From contig NZ_CP060092.1 of NCBI RefSeq assembly GCF_014217335.1, positions 3,799,501 to 3,863,500 on the forward strand: a stretch of DNA of 64,000 bases, written 5' to 3'. The DNA is from Teredinibacter purpureus. Its GTDB lineage: Bacteria > Pseudomonadota > Gammaproteobacteria > Pseudomonadales > Cellvibrionaceae. A program made the translations under genes and the position numbers. The notes under the pieces are model-generated. The model saw only the letters and a list, made by a program, of their open reading frames with translations. It was not told the origin of the DNA and searched no databases. Positions 37,372 through 46,026 of this stretch are shown piece by piece (positions within the stretch are counted from its first letter, which is position 1; every line of letters begins with the position of its first letter).

Positions 37372-38733
37372 CTAAATTTTTATACTTTTATTCGCGCGAA
37401 TAATATTTTCCATTATTTCAATATTATCGCGAACACCTGGGCTATCGGGGTATAAGGTTAATACATTCCTCAGCAAACCAAGCGTAGATTCGTATTCTTT
37501 AGACAGTAGATAAAGCTGAGCACGGCCTAACATCGCACGCTTTTCACTTCCCTCAATTCCTTCTGCGCGACTATAGAGCAACTCGGCTCTAACATAGTCT
37601 TCGCTATCAATTAAATATTTAGCATACAATAATAATGCCTCACCGTTTGTTGGGTCGAACACTAAAGATTGTTCAAAAAATACTTTCGCCTCTTTCGAAC
37701 GAGATTGAATCGTTTCGATACGGGCGCGGTGCATATAAAAGATACTTTTATCATGACTATCCAACGCCTTTAACCGGCCTTCTAACTCATTCAATAGCTC
37801 CGCGGCCTCGGACCAATACCCCACTTGGCCCAGCCATGTTAAATATTGATTGACCGTTGCAATATCAATTTTCGATCGGTCGACACTGTCTTTCATCAAT
37901 GCGTAAGCGCGATCATAGCTGCCTAACTGCAAATGTAACTGGGTTGCCGTACGTATATTTTTGGGCGCGGTATCACCGAGCAGCATCGCCATTTCTATAC
38001 TGGCTAACGCCTCTAAAGAGTTCGATAATTGTAAGGCTATGGCAGCCTTATTCAACCAGAGCGCGCTATCATTTGGCCGGGCATTTAACATCTCTTTTAG
38101 CAGCGCCTGCGCAGATTCATACATTTCAGCTTGTGATAACGACGCTAACAACCCTTGTTGCCACTGAATGTTTTCTGGCTCTAACGCCATTGCCTGTTGA
38201 TACTGGGCGATAGCACTAAAGGCACCGTGCAACGTTAAATTCAAATACCCCAATTGGCCATGAATAATGGCTTCATTCGAGCCCAGAGATATAGCTTTAG
38301 CAAAATGCTTTCGAGCCTTAACGTAATCCTCTTTCACAAGATAGAGTTGACCAATATCACTGTGCGCGCGAATCAGTTGCGGCTTACGTGCCAGCACAGC
38401 TAAAAATGTGTCTTCCGCTTGGTCAAGCATCTCTAACGAGAACAAAACCTGAGCCTTGAGTATTAGCATTGCAGCGCTTAATTCTAGATCGTAAAATTCA
38501 TTCAACTTTACCAGTACAGCGGCCTTATCTTTTTTATCCAATAGCTCTCGAAGTGCATCAGCCATCTCATACTCTTCTGGGGCAATCGATGCGGCGCGGT
38601 CGCTATACGGGCCCGCAAAAACCGGCAACACAAAATTCGGATTATCGACATTAATCTCTAACTGAATATTTGAGGCTTCAACTGTACCTATTGCCGTAAA
38701 AACACCAAGAAAACACCATTTTATCCACGCCAT
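37372..38733 (-). CDS. TPR-repeat periplasmic protein of the TonB/TtpC operon
   Basis: 453 residues: a signal peptide (WCFLGVFTAIGTVEA) and many tetratricopeptide repeats from about residue 80 (for example AEDTFLAVLARKPQLIRAHS, ARKHFAKAISLGSNEA, AIAQYQQAMALEPENIQW). TPR proteins closing this operon type in Vibrio and Shewanella are thought to scaffold TonB with an outer-membrane receptor. Last gene of the DUF3450-TtpC-ExbB-ExbD-TonB-TPR set, 32 bp after tonB. Confidence 0.85.
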   Translation of the reverse strand: MAWIKWCFLGVFTAIGTVEASNIQLEINVDNPNFVLPVFAGPYSDRAASIAPEEYEMADALRELLDKKDKAAVLVKLNEFYDLELSAAMLILKAQVLFSLEMLDQAEDTFLAVLARKPQLIRAHSDIGQLYLVKEDYVKARKHFAKAISLGSNEAIIHGQLGYLNLTLHGAFSAIAQYQQAMALEPENIQWQQGLLASLSQAEMYESAQALLKEMLNARPNDSALWLNKAAIALQLSNSLEALASIEMAMLLGDTAPKNIRTATQLHLQLGSYDRAYALMKDSVDRSKIDIATVNQYLTWLGQVGYWSEAAELLNELEGRLKALDSHDKSIFYMHRARIETIQSRSKEAKVFFEQSLVFDPTNGEALLLYAKYLIDSEDYVRAELLYSRAEGIEGSEKRAMLGRAQLYLLSKEYESTLGLLRNVLTLYPDSPGVRDNIEIMENIIRANKSIKI

Positions 38734-38765
38734 AATACGTCCTTTTTCCTTGTAGGCTATTGTGT

Positions 38766-39440
38766 TTACACCCTAACAATAAACTTTATGGTATAGAGAT
38801 ATACCGCTTGAACCGGCTGACCATTTTTTGTAGGAATAGTAAATTGAACACCGGCCACCCAATCTCGAATAACCGACATCATTTCGGGATAAACCGGATC
38901 AACAATTTTTTTAACGTACGCTTTTCCTTTTTGATCAATTATTATTTCTACCTTCGTATCAACACGTTTAATCCCACGGTTAACGAGCGATCGCGGATAA
39001 ATAACACGCTTATAAGACGTTGCTTTTGGTACAGAATCCAGATTCTCTACCGCCAAGGTAGGAATTTCGAATGACAACGTTTGCCTTAAATCGAGCGGAT
39101 CCAAATCCATGGTGGGACGCTCTACCGTCTGCATGTTACTCACACTCAACTCAGGCTTATCGGAAAACTGCATTTGCGGCCCAGTACTAGACCCCATTAA
39201 ATCAATGCTAGGCATGGGTGTATTGTCTTGCGGGGGTAACAACGGGGGCGGAGGTGGCGGAGGCGGTGGAAGCGCAACATCGACCTTTCTCACCGTAACG
39301 GTTTCTTCTTGAGTAAAATCCCCCGTTTGTAGCAACAACATAACAAAAAATAAACCCATAACGGCTCCAACGCTAATAACCCACGCCAGTAACGACCGAA
39401 GCGTTAGGTAGTCGTCTACCACATCCGCCGCCTTACTCAT
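38766..39440 (-). CDS. TonB-family energy transducer
   Basis: About 224 residues with one N-terminal membrane helix (LLAWVISVGAVMGLFFVMLLL). A proline-rich spacer follows (VDVALPPPPPPPPPLLPP), then the C-terminal TonB domain (YPRSLVNRGIKRVDTKVEI, KKIVDPVYPEMMSVIRDWV). TonB couples the ExbBD proton motor to outer-membrane receptors. The ATG at 39438-39440 overlaps the exbD stop (ATGAGTAA), which favours it over the upstream ATG. It is of the short TonB2 type. Confidence 0.9.
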   Translation of the reverse strand: MSKAADVVDDYLTLRSLLAWVISVGAVMGLFFVMLLLQTGDFTQEETVTVRKVDVALPPPPPPPPPLLPPQDNTPMPSIDLMGSSTGPQMQFSDKPELSVSNMQTVERPTMDLDPLDLRQTLSFEIPTLAVENLDSVPKATSYKRVIYPRSLVNRGIKRVDTKVEIIIDQKGKAYVKKIVDPVYPEMMSVIRDWVAGVQFTIPTKNGQPVQAVYLYTIKFIVRV

Positions 39441-39846
39441 TGACCGTCGCGATGCTAACACTAGAAACTCCCGCGAGCTTAGCTTGATCGATAACGTTCA
39501 CTAGAAGCTCAGCAGACACTTTTTTGTCGGCTTGAATCACCAGCGGCCGCTCGCGTTTTTTAATAAGATGCATAAGCGTACTCCTAACACCTTTTACGCC
39601 AATATTACTCCCTGCATAAATAACTTCACCCCTATGGCTTATAGCCAGTAATAAAACCGATTTTTCCAATTTTTTACTCGAAATAGCCGTGGGTTTATCA
39701 ACCTCTATACCGGTTTCGCGTACAAACACGGTTGTTACGATAAAAAATATGAGTAAAATAAAAACCACATCCAACAGCGGCGCAAGGTCAATTTCCTGTT
39801 TACCGGCGTCTTCAAACTTCTGCTCTATTCGGCTATGCATGTTCAT
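39433..39846 (-). CDS. exbD: ExbD/TolR-family proton-channel subunit
   Basis: 137 residues: cytoplasmic start, one membrane helix (LLDVVFILLIFFIVTTVFV) with the essential Asp in APLLDVVF, and a periplasmic ExbD domain ending in VSSVSIATVNE. It forms the TonB motor with the ExbB proteins upstream. Its start overlaps the exbB stop by 14 nt and its end overlaps tonB. Confidence 0.93.
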   Translation of the reverse strand: MNMHSRIEQKFEDAGKQEIDLAPLLDVVFILLIFFIVTTVFVRETGIEVDKPTAISSKKLEKSVLLLAISHRGEVIYAGSNIGVKGVRSTLMHLIKKRERPLVIQADKKVSAELLVNVIDQAKLAGVSSVSIATVNE

Positions 39847-40237
39847 AGAGTAATTTCCATTTTTTTCGACGAGAATTCAAATAGGCCAGCATTAACAAAC
39901 CAGGCACCACCATCACTAATCCCATTTGCGTTGTAAACATAGCCTCAGCTATACCCCCGCTAATCACTTCCTGTAACGAAAACGATTTATCAGATGCAAT
40001 ATTTAAAAACGTTTTTAAAAGCCCACTAATGGTGCCCAGCAACCCGAGCAGCGGTAACGTTGCCAACATCGTTTTTAAACTGCCCAGCCAGTTCTCCGTT
40101 CGCTGGTACCACTGTTCATTAGCGCGTGCCATAAAGCAGAATTCGATCAGCAGCCCATAAGCCACAATTGCGACGAGAAAGATTGCCCACACAACAAAAT
40201 TGTTCAGTAAAAAAACATGATCACTTAGCGGCTCCAT
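39833..40237 (-). CDS. exbB: ExbB/TolQ-family proton-channel subunit (short)
   Basis: 134 residues with three membrane helices: FLLNNFVVWAIFLVAIVAYG; LATLPLLGLLGTISGLLKTF; and a third around GLVMVVPGLLMLAYL. PLLGLLGTISGLLKTF is the MotA/TolQ/ExbB signature. This is the short ExbB2 of TonB2-type operons; it cooperates with the long TtpC-like protein encoded 9 bp upstream. Confidence 0.92.
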   Translation of the reverse strand: MEPLSDHVFLLNNFVVWAIFLVAIVAYGLLIEFCFMARANEQWYQRTENWLGSLKTMLATLPLLGLLGTISGLLKTFLNIASDKSFSLQEVISGGIAEAMFTTQMGLVMVVPGLLMLAYLNSRRKKWKLLYEHA

Positions 40238-40246
40238 CTCACTGCC

Positions 40247-41569
40247 TCACAATGCAATTTTACTAAGCTTCACAGCTACCGTTTCTAGGCTTGCACTGTA
40301 ACTGCGTGTTTTTCGCGTGAGTAATGCACTGATTATTAACGACGGAATGGCCACAATAAGCCCCAGCTCTGTTGTTACCAATGCCTCACTAATGCCTCCA
40401 GATACCGTGGAGGCATCGCCAGCGCCAAATATAGTCATCATTTTGAATGTGCTGATCATGCCAGATACCGTCCCTAACAATCCCAATAAAGGCGCAATAG
40501 CCGCGACCGTCGCAACAACGCCAAGGTAGCGCTCAGTATGGTGCTTGCTTTCCATAACACACGCGACCAACAGATCATCTCTTTGAGGTGACACTGTTGA
40601 GCCCACCAATATTTCAATCAGCCTTTCTTGCGTGCCCTGTAGTGACTTGCATAATGCTACGATGCGATTATTTTGTTCTTCTACCGGCATTTTTGTTAAC
40701 GCTATTAATCTCTCAGGGAGCCGTACATCCACCTTTGGCAATTTTAAAAACTCAATTGCTTTGAGTATGGCCACGATTAACGACAGCGCACCGAAAAACA
40801 AAATGGGAATAGCCCAGACACCGCCTTTCCCGACATGATCTGCAATAGTGTTGTTGTGCTGACTCAGCTCATAGGCATTGCCTAACGTGGGGTCGAAAAC
40901 TAAATAACCTGCACCCGACTCGTTTAATAATTGCAGCTCGCCCGACTCTTTTCGGCCGAAAATACCGCGCAGTAATGGTTGCTGATTAAGCGTTTGAACC
41001 AGAGGGCCCGCCTCGCCTGTACCGGGATTAAACGCGACCTGAACAGGGCCAACCGATAACGTGGGAAGCGTTAGAAGGCGCCCCGACTCCATCACAATAT
41101 CTTGCGTGCTCCAGCTCGGTTGAAGTAACTCATTTACTGCGGCAAGAGCACTATCCAGCATAGAAGCGTCAACCTTTAATGCGCCTTCGTGCACCCATTG
41201 ATCACTAACAATGAGCTCTGACACTTCCACAAACGCCGCTAACAGGTGTGCTTGATACTGACTCTGCGTTTCCCATTTTTCTACACGCGATTCAAGCACT
41301 TCCAAGCCAAGTGTTTTTTCTTCTGCTGCGCGTTGCACTGCTGCAGCATTTTTACGTAATACCGCAATCTCGCTTTGAATAAGGTCTAGCTTTCGCGCAT
41401 AGGCGCGGCTTTCTTGCGTAATCGTTGCTTCGATTGCGTCAAGTTCTTGAGTCGATGTATCGATACGTGACAACAAGGTTTTACCGAGGTCATCATTCGT
41501 CGCATGGGAGGCAGTGCTGGCAAACAACATCACTGTGATGAGAAATACAAGCGTTAGGCTAGTCGACAT
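40247..41569 (-). CDS. TtpC-like large MotA/TolQ/ExbB protein
   Basis: About 440 residues: a signal peptide (SLTLVFLITVMLFASTASHA), a periplasmic coiled-coil domain (about 30-250) and a C-terminal ExbB domain (VVATVAAIAPLLGLLGTVSGM, TTELGLIVAIPSLI). Vibrio TtpC has this arrangement and is required for the TonB2 complex. A strong AAGGAG precedes the ATG at 41567-41569; an in-frame start 60 nt upstream would overlap the DUF3450 gene and is less likely. Confidence 0.9.
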   Translation of the reverse strand: MSTSLTLVFLITVMLFASTASHATNDDLGKTLLSRIDTSTQELDAIEATITQESRAYARKLDLIQSEIAVLRKNAAAVQRAAEEKTLGLEVLESRVEKWETQSQYQAHLLAAFVEVSELIVSDQWVHEGALKVDASMLDSALAAVNELLQPSWSTQDIVMESGRLLTLPTLSVGPVQVAFNPGTGEAGPLVQTLNQQPLLRGIFGRKESGELQLLNESGAGYLVFDPTLGNAYELSQHNNTIADHVGKGGVWAIPILFFGALSLIVAILKAIEFLKLPKVDVRLPERLIALTKMPVEEQNNRIVALCKSLQGTQERLIEILVGSTVSPQRDDLLVACVMESKHHTERYLGVVATVAAIAPLLGLLGTVSGMISTFKMMTIFGAGDASTVSGGISEALVTTELGLIVAIPSLIISALLTRKTRSYSASLETVAVKLSKIAL

Positions 41570-41579
41570 AGCTTTCTCC

Positions 41580-42359
41580 TTAAAGCTTAATGGGTAGCGA
41601 TAGATAGGCGGCGGCCGTCGGCGTTTCAAGCATATTTTTCAATGCCACAATATCGTCTACCTCTAGCGTTCGCCCCAACTCTTTAGACGCATCACGGCCT
41701 TGCCACCACTGCCAACCCAATATCGTTGAGCGGCCATAACCATAGACCGTCGCATCGTCACTCACGTACCAAGCCTGGTTAACACCCAAATACATTTGGT
41801 TGACGACCACCTTCTGCGTTTCCGTATCCGTTATTGCGGCCTCAATAACAGAACGATGCATGGCAACCCGGCTATTAAACTCTTCCGCCGATTGTAAAAG
41901 TTGTAAGAGGCGTTCTAGTTTTTCGCTATTCGATACATTTTCTTCACCTAACAACGCCATTTTAGCCACCCACTCTTGTTGCAGGGGCGGTGGTAGGCGC
42001 TTCGCCATTAACTGTAAAGTTGTGCTCGCTTTGGCAATGGATGCACTTACAAGGACCTGCTCTTGCTCTAACTTTTCCTGTGCACGCGCAAGCTCCATCC
42101 GCTTAACATCGACATCATTGCGAACATTGCCCGCAGATTCGATCACTTTTTCCAATGCTGTTTTTTCTGCGTCAAATAAACTAATTTTTTCATCTAATTG
42201 CTGCTGGCGTTCAGACCAATTTTTTTGCACGTGCCCCTTTTGGCTTTCCAAACTTAACCATGTGGCCATCAATTCATCGAGAGGCGCTCGCTCCGCCTGA
42301 ACGGTTAAAACGGCAAACAACAAGCCTATAACCGTAAACACATTGAATGTTAGTCTCAC
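41580..42359 (-). CDS. DUF3450 periplasmic coiled-coil protein
   Basis: 259 residues with a signal peptide (FTVIGLLFAVLTVQA) and a long coiled coil (about 30-120). A globular end contains VVNQMYLGVNQAWYVSDD and GWQWWQGRDASKELG, which mark DUF3450. These proteins lead TonB2/TtpC operons, and their role is probably structural for the motor. GTG start with GGAGG close upstream. First gene of the operon. Confidence 0.88.
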   Translation of the reverse strand: MRLTFNVFTVIGLLFAVLTVQAERAPLDELMATWLSLESQKGHVQKNWSERQQQLDEKISLFDAEKTALEKVIESAGNVRNDVDVKRMELARAQEKLEQEQVLVSASIAKASTTLQLMAKRLPPPLQQEWVAKMALLGEENVSNSEKLERLLQLLQSAEEFNSRVAMHRSVIEAAITDTETQKVVVNQMYLGVNQAWYVSDDATVYGYGRSTILGWQWWQGRDASKELGRTLEVDDIVALKNMLETPTAAAYLSLPIKL

Positions 42360-42899
42360 ATAACCTCCCTGTTTTATGACCGAAGCCGCATAAGAATATG
42401 ATGCTCAACAGTCAAGTACGATAAGCCTCGTACTATTACACAAAAAGTTGTGATCGCAAATGGAATTTACAAAAAACTAGTTTTATCGTGACAAGATCAC
42501 TCTAGAAAAAGAGTGCATAGAGATGAGTCAAGACGGATTGTGTGCCATACGTATCTTTTGTGCGTTACGTAACGCCCGGTTAGTGCTTTTAGACATTTAT
42601 GTTTAAGGGCAAGGTCCCACAGCTCAAAAAGCCCCGCCATTCATTTTTATCGCTTTACCGGCAATGACAATAAAATTTGGCGCATTGAAGCAGCCCCTAT
42701 ATCACAGTTTGAATTGCCCAACATATTCGCCACAGCCAGCCTTTCCCCACAGTTTCTCGGGCTACACGTGAGCGAATAGCCCCAGCAGCACAGGGGGCTT
42801 ACGAGAAAATAGCCTAATGCCCGTCACACACAATACAACATCATGTTTAGTCGTTAAATATCGCATGGCCGCTAGTGCAGCCACGCTTATTGCGCCGGT
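42360..42899. other. Intergenic region between the TonB operon and the PEP-CTERM gene
   Basis: About 540 bp, no supported gene. It must hold the promoter of the DUF3450-TonB operon (TTGACT at about 42410 on the reverse strand is a weak -35 candidate). I see no Fur-box-like palindrome. Confidence 0.35.
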
Positions 42900-43490
42900 T
42901 TACATATGACGCTTTCGCGCCAAGCTAATACCCAGAAGACCCAAACCGATTAAAACAAGGTTGCCAGGTTCTGGAACATCGGCCGTTTCACCACGAATAC
43001 CCCAATTCCATAAAGTGCCTACATCGGCATGGTAATTATCGACAATCGTTAGCTCCCAAACACTCGCTAATGAAAGCCCGTCAAAAGCCGTTAAGGACTG
43101 AACACCACGAAAAGTCCCCGGCCCAAACGGCGCATCGGCACTGGAAATAACCGTAGCCGCTTCGTCGTCAAACGTAACACCGGTAATATCATTACCGCTA
43201 CCACCGTGCTGATCAAATAAGTGGACAGTGGTGCCGGTTAATAAGTCGCTGATATAAATATCCAGATCACCTGTCCACGTATGATCAATATCCACATAAA
43301 CATTTAAGTCTGAAATTATACCTGCGGCACCTATCGTCATCATATAAGAATAAGTATTCCCCAACGTAGTCGTGGGGTTTTCCGGGATATCTTCCGGCAC
43401 ATCATGTGAATTAAAACTAAAAGGCAAAGCCGATGCGCTATTCACGCACCCGACCAACAGCAAGCCCATCACCACTTTAATCATCTGCAT
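42900..43490 (-). CDS. PEP-CTERM protein with proprotein-convertase P domain (copy 1)
   Basis: About 196 residues: a signal peptide (VVMGLLLVGCVNSASA), then a P-like beta domain (SDLNVYVDIDHTWTGDLDIYI, LFDQHGGSGNDITGVTFDD, VWELTIVDNYHADVGTLWNWGI). The C-terminal sorting signal is VPEPGNLVLIGLGLLGISL followed by ARKRH. Such proteins are processed by an exosortase and reach the surface or matrix; no exosortase lies in this window. The ATG at 43488-43490 has GGAG seven nt upstream. A clear paralogue lies 570 bp upstream. Confidence 0.88.
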   Translation of the reverse strand: MQMIKVVMGLLLVGCVNSASALPFSFNSHDVPEDIPENPTTTLGNTYSYMMTIGAAGIISDLNVYVDIDHTWTGDLDIYISDLLTGTTVHLFDQHGGSGNDITGVTFDDEAATVISSADAPFGPGTFRGVQSLTAFDGLSLASVWELTIVDNYHADVGTLWNWGIRGETADVPEPGNLVLIGLGLLGISLARKRHM

Positions 43491-44060
43491 CACTTAACTC
43501 CCTCGTCGTTTAAATATGCAAACGAGGTAGAGCACAAAACAAGCCAATAATACTTTTGCCTTAACTCTCATAAACTTACAAATACATTAGAGAAGGGTAA
43601 TTCATTAAACTGTATTTTTTACCGACACTTAATTAATTTTAGCGCCACAACGATACCTTCAATAAGGCTATAACGGCCTGACTGATCTAAAACTAAACAA
43701 TAAAACTAGGGGCCAACGCGCGGCCTTAATTGCTCGTGAGCACTTGCTCCCATAAAAATTATTACAATTGAAGCAATATCCCAGCTCTAAAATCAACCAA
43801 CCTTACTTTGTAGTGGCTCACCCAAAATCGGCTGAGACGTGAGACGGACGCTCCTACGTAGAAATCGCGCCCATAAAAAAAGCCCCCTCTTTTTATAGAG
43901 GAGGCTTTTATAAGGAGTAAAAGCAGTGAAACAATCGTTAGCGCTCTCTCAAGCAAATAGAGTATCTCGACAACATAAACTAAGACGTACGCCCCTTGCC
44001 CACTACACTTACTCCACCGTCACCGCTTAGCAATCAATGACGGCGAATGTACACTCAATG
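43491..44060. other. Intergenic region between the two P-domain genes
   Basis: About 570 bp with no supported gene; it contains the terminator at 43881-43908 and AT-rich sequence likely to include the promoter of copy 1. Confidence 0.4.
43881..43908. terminator. Terminator-like hairpin after P-domain copy 2
   Basis: AGCCCCCTCT and AGAGGAGGCT pair with one mismatch around TTTTATAG-like loop bases, with an A run on the left and a T run on the right. It can stop transcripts in either direction and lies downstream of the 44061 gene. Confidence 0.65.
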
Positions 44061-44651
44061 CTACACACGCTTACGACGAGATAACCCAAGGCCAACAAGA
44101 CCAAGACCAATCAACGCCAAACTACCTGGCTCAGGTACATCCGTAGCGTCACCACGAATACCCCAGTTCCATAAGATACCAGTATCCGCCGTATAGTTGT
44201 CGACAATCGTTAATTCCCAAACACCACCAAGAGACAACCCGTCAAATGCTGACAGAGATTCAACACCTTGGAAAGAACCAGGACCGAAGGGCGCTGAAGC
44301 ACTTGCGATTGACGTTGCTGCTTCATCATCAAATGTAACGTCGATAATATCGTTGCCGCTACCACCGTGCTGATCAAACAACTGAACAGTAGTGCCGGTT
44401 AATACATGGCTAATAAAAATATCAAGATCAGCTGTGTACGTATGATCAATATCAAGGTATACATTTAGATCAGTAATCTGACCAACAGCACTAATACTCA
44501 TTAGGTATGAATAGGTATTACCACTGGTAACCGATGGATCTTCAGGAATGTTTTCCGGAACATCGTGTGAATCGTAACTAAAAGGAATGGCTAAAGCACT
44601 GGACATAGATACGGCCAGTACAAAACCAACGGCTATTTTTAACATTTGCAT
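44061..44651 (-). CDS. PEP-CTERM protein with proprotein-convertase P domain (copy 2)
   Basis: About 196 residues, about 70 percent alike copy 1 by eye. A signal peptide (IAVGFVLAVSMSSALA), the same P-like domain (TDLNVYLDIDHTYTADLDIFI, LFDQHGGSGNDIIDVTFDD, VWELTIVDNYTADTG) and the sorting signal VPEPGSLALIGLGLVGLGL plus SRRKR. A TTG start at 44675 is possible, but the ATG at 44649-44651 has GGAG seven nt upstream, the same spacing as in copy 1. Confidence 0.88.
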   Translation of the reverse strand: MQMLKIAVGFVLAVSMSSALAIPFSYDSHDVPENIPEDPSVTSGNTYSYLMSISAVGQITDLNVYLDIDHTYTADLDIFISHVLTGTTVQLFDQHGGSGNDIIDVTFDDEAATSIASASAPFGPGSFQGVESLSAFDGLSLGGVWELTIVDNYTADTGILWNWGIRGDATDVPEPGSLALIGLGLVGLGLSRRKRV

Positions 44652-45129
44652 AAGTAAACTCCATTTGGCACTCAATATTGCATATAGCTATTAGCACAAA
44701 CCAAGCCAACATTTATTTGTTTATGTATTTCAATAACTTATGGTGTTCGCCAGATTTGAATAAGTGCTTAATGTAAGTTCTGCCGACACGAGAAAGTCTA
44801 ACGCGACACGGCAAGCCATACTAAAGAGCCATTAATTAAGGGATAAATAAAACATAACGAATACGCAAGTGTTGCGCGTGCCACACCTAAATAATAAGTG
44901 CCAAATTTAGCCGACGCCGTCTTACCATTGGTTCACCGTAAATGGGACAACTGCACGCGCCATCCACTTCAAGCCCGGGTTTAGCTCTTCTACCCACTAC
45001 ACCAACGCGAGGCTTTCATGGAAAAGCCTCGCCGCATGCTTGAATTTGGTCAAGCGACCCACATATCGTTCGCCTCAGTTACATTTACTACACATTCACA
45101 GCGCCAAAGAGCCAACGGCTGGAGATAAC
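44652..45129. other. Intergenic region with a strong hairpin
   Basis: About 480 bp without a supported gene. A perfect 10-bp hairpin GCGAGGCTTT/AAAGCCTCGC (45007-45016, 45023-45032) stands 100 bp before the yqhA-like gene and lacks a U-run. It could be a leader structure. Confidence 0.4.
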
Positions 45130-45624
45130 ATGGAAAAATTCTTCGAAACGCTTATGTATCGTTCACGATGGGCACTCGCCCCTATCTATCTCGGGCTGAG
45201 CCTCGCGGTTATTGCGCTCGGCATAAAATTCTTTCAAGAAGTTGCCCATTTATTACTGCATATATGGGAAATGAAAGAAGCCGACACAATTCTCGTGGTG
45301 CTATCGCTCATTGATATCTCAATGGTGGGCGGCCTCTTGGTCATGGTCATGATGAGCGGTTATGAAAACTTTGTAAGCCAGCTCGATTTAAGTGGCGAAG
45401 AAGAGAAGCTGAGCTGGCTAGGCAAAATGGACTCCTCGTCACTCAAAGCCAAAATCGCAGCATCTATTGTGGCAATATCGTCTATTCATCTACTTAAAGT
45501 GTTTATGGCAATTCAGCATACACCCGACAACAAACTCTATTGGTACGTTATTATCCACTTAACCTTTGTCGCCTCTGCATTTGCCATGGGCTTTTTAGAT
45601 ACTGTGTCGAAAAAATCCAATTAA
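45130..45624 (+). CDS. YqhA-family (UPF0114) membrane protein
   Basis: 164 residues with three to four membrane helices. The start [20 protein letters not shown], the middle [21 protein letters not shown] and [11 protein letters not shown] are the signature of UPF0114/YqhA. Function is unknown. The ATG at 45130 has GGAG five nt upstream and matches family N-termini, so the in-frame upstream start at 45040 is rejected. Confidence 0.9.
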   Translation: MEKFFETLMYRSRWALAPIYLGLSLAVIALGIKFFQEVAHLLLHIWEMKEADTILVVLSLIDISMVGGLLVMVMMSGYENFVSQLDLSGEEEKLSWLGKMDSSSLKAKIAASIVAISSIHLLKVFMAIQHTPDNKLYWYVIIHLTFVASAFAMGFLDTVSKKSN

Positions 45625-46026
45625 ACGGCTCCCGACTCCACACGCGCGCTAACCCCCTGATGGGCGCATAATAACGGCCCCCATCAGTTCTAACTCAATG
45701 GTTTTTCCTTCCTCTATATACACCCTACGCTAGGTAACCATCAAAATGTCGTCGCAACATTACTAAACAATCCCGCCACCCATTCGTCAAAAGCAACCTG
45801 TAAGCTAGCCAAAGGAACACTTCTGACGTTATATTGACGTACAAAAACGTACTCTATTAATAACGTTGCCTTACCTTAGCGTCAACTTACGCAGCCGACT
45901 GTAACCGGTTACTTTTTTTGACTTAGCCTATCGATTTTTATTCGGTCAAAGTATACACTCCTAAAAAGATTGGAACGCCAAATGACTACCTGTCGGCCCA
46001 TTACACCTATAAAAGTGAGTAAATGA
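45625..46026. other. Intergenic region before the mannanase gene
   Basis: About 400 bp without a supported gene; it should contain the mannanase promoter. I see no clear operator or terminator. Confidence 0.35.

Noticed and set aside
44955..45006. tRNA-like string on the reverse strand (GGTGTAGTGGGTAGAAGAG)
   Set aside because: It recalls a D-arm, but no anticodon arm, T arm or acceptor pairing follows.
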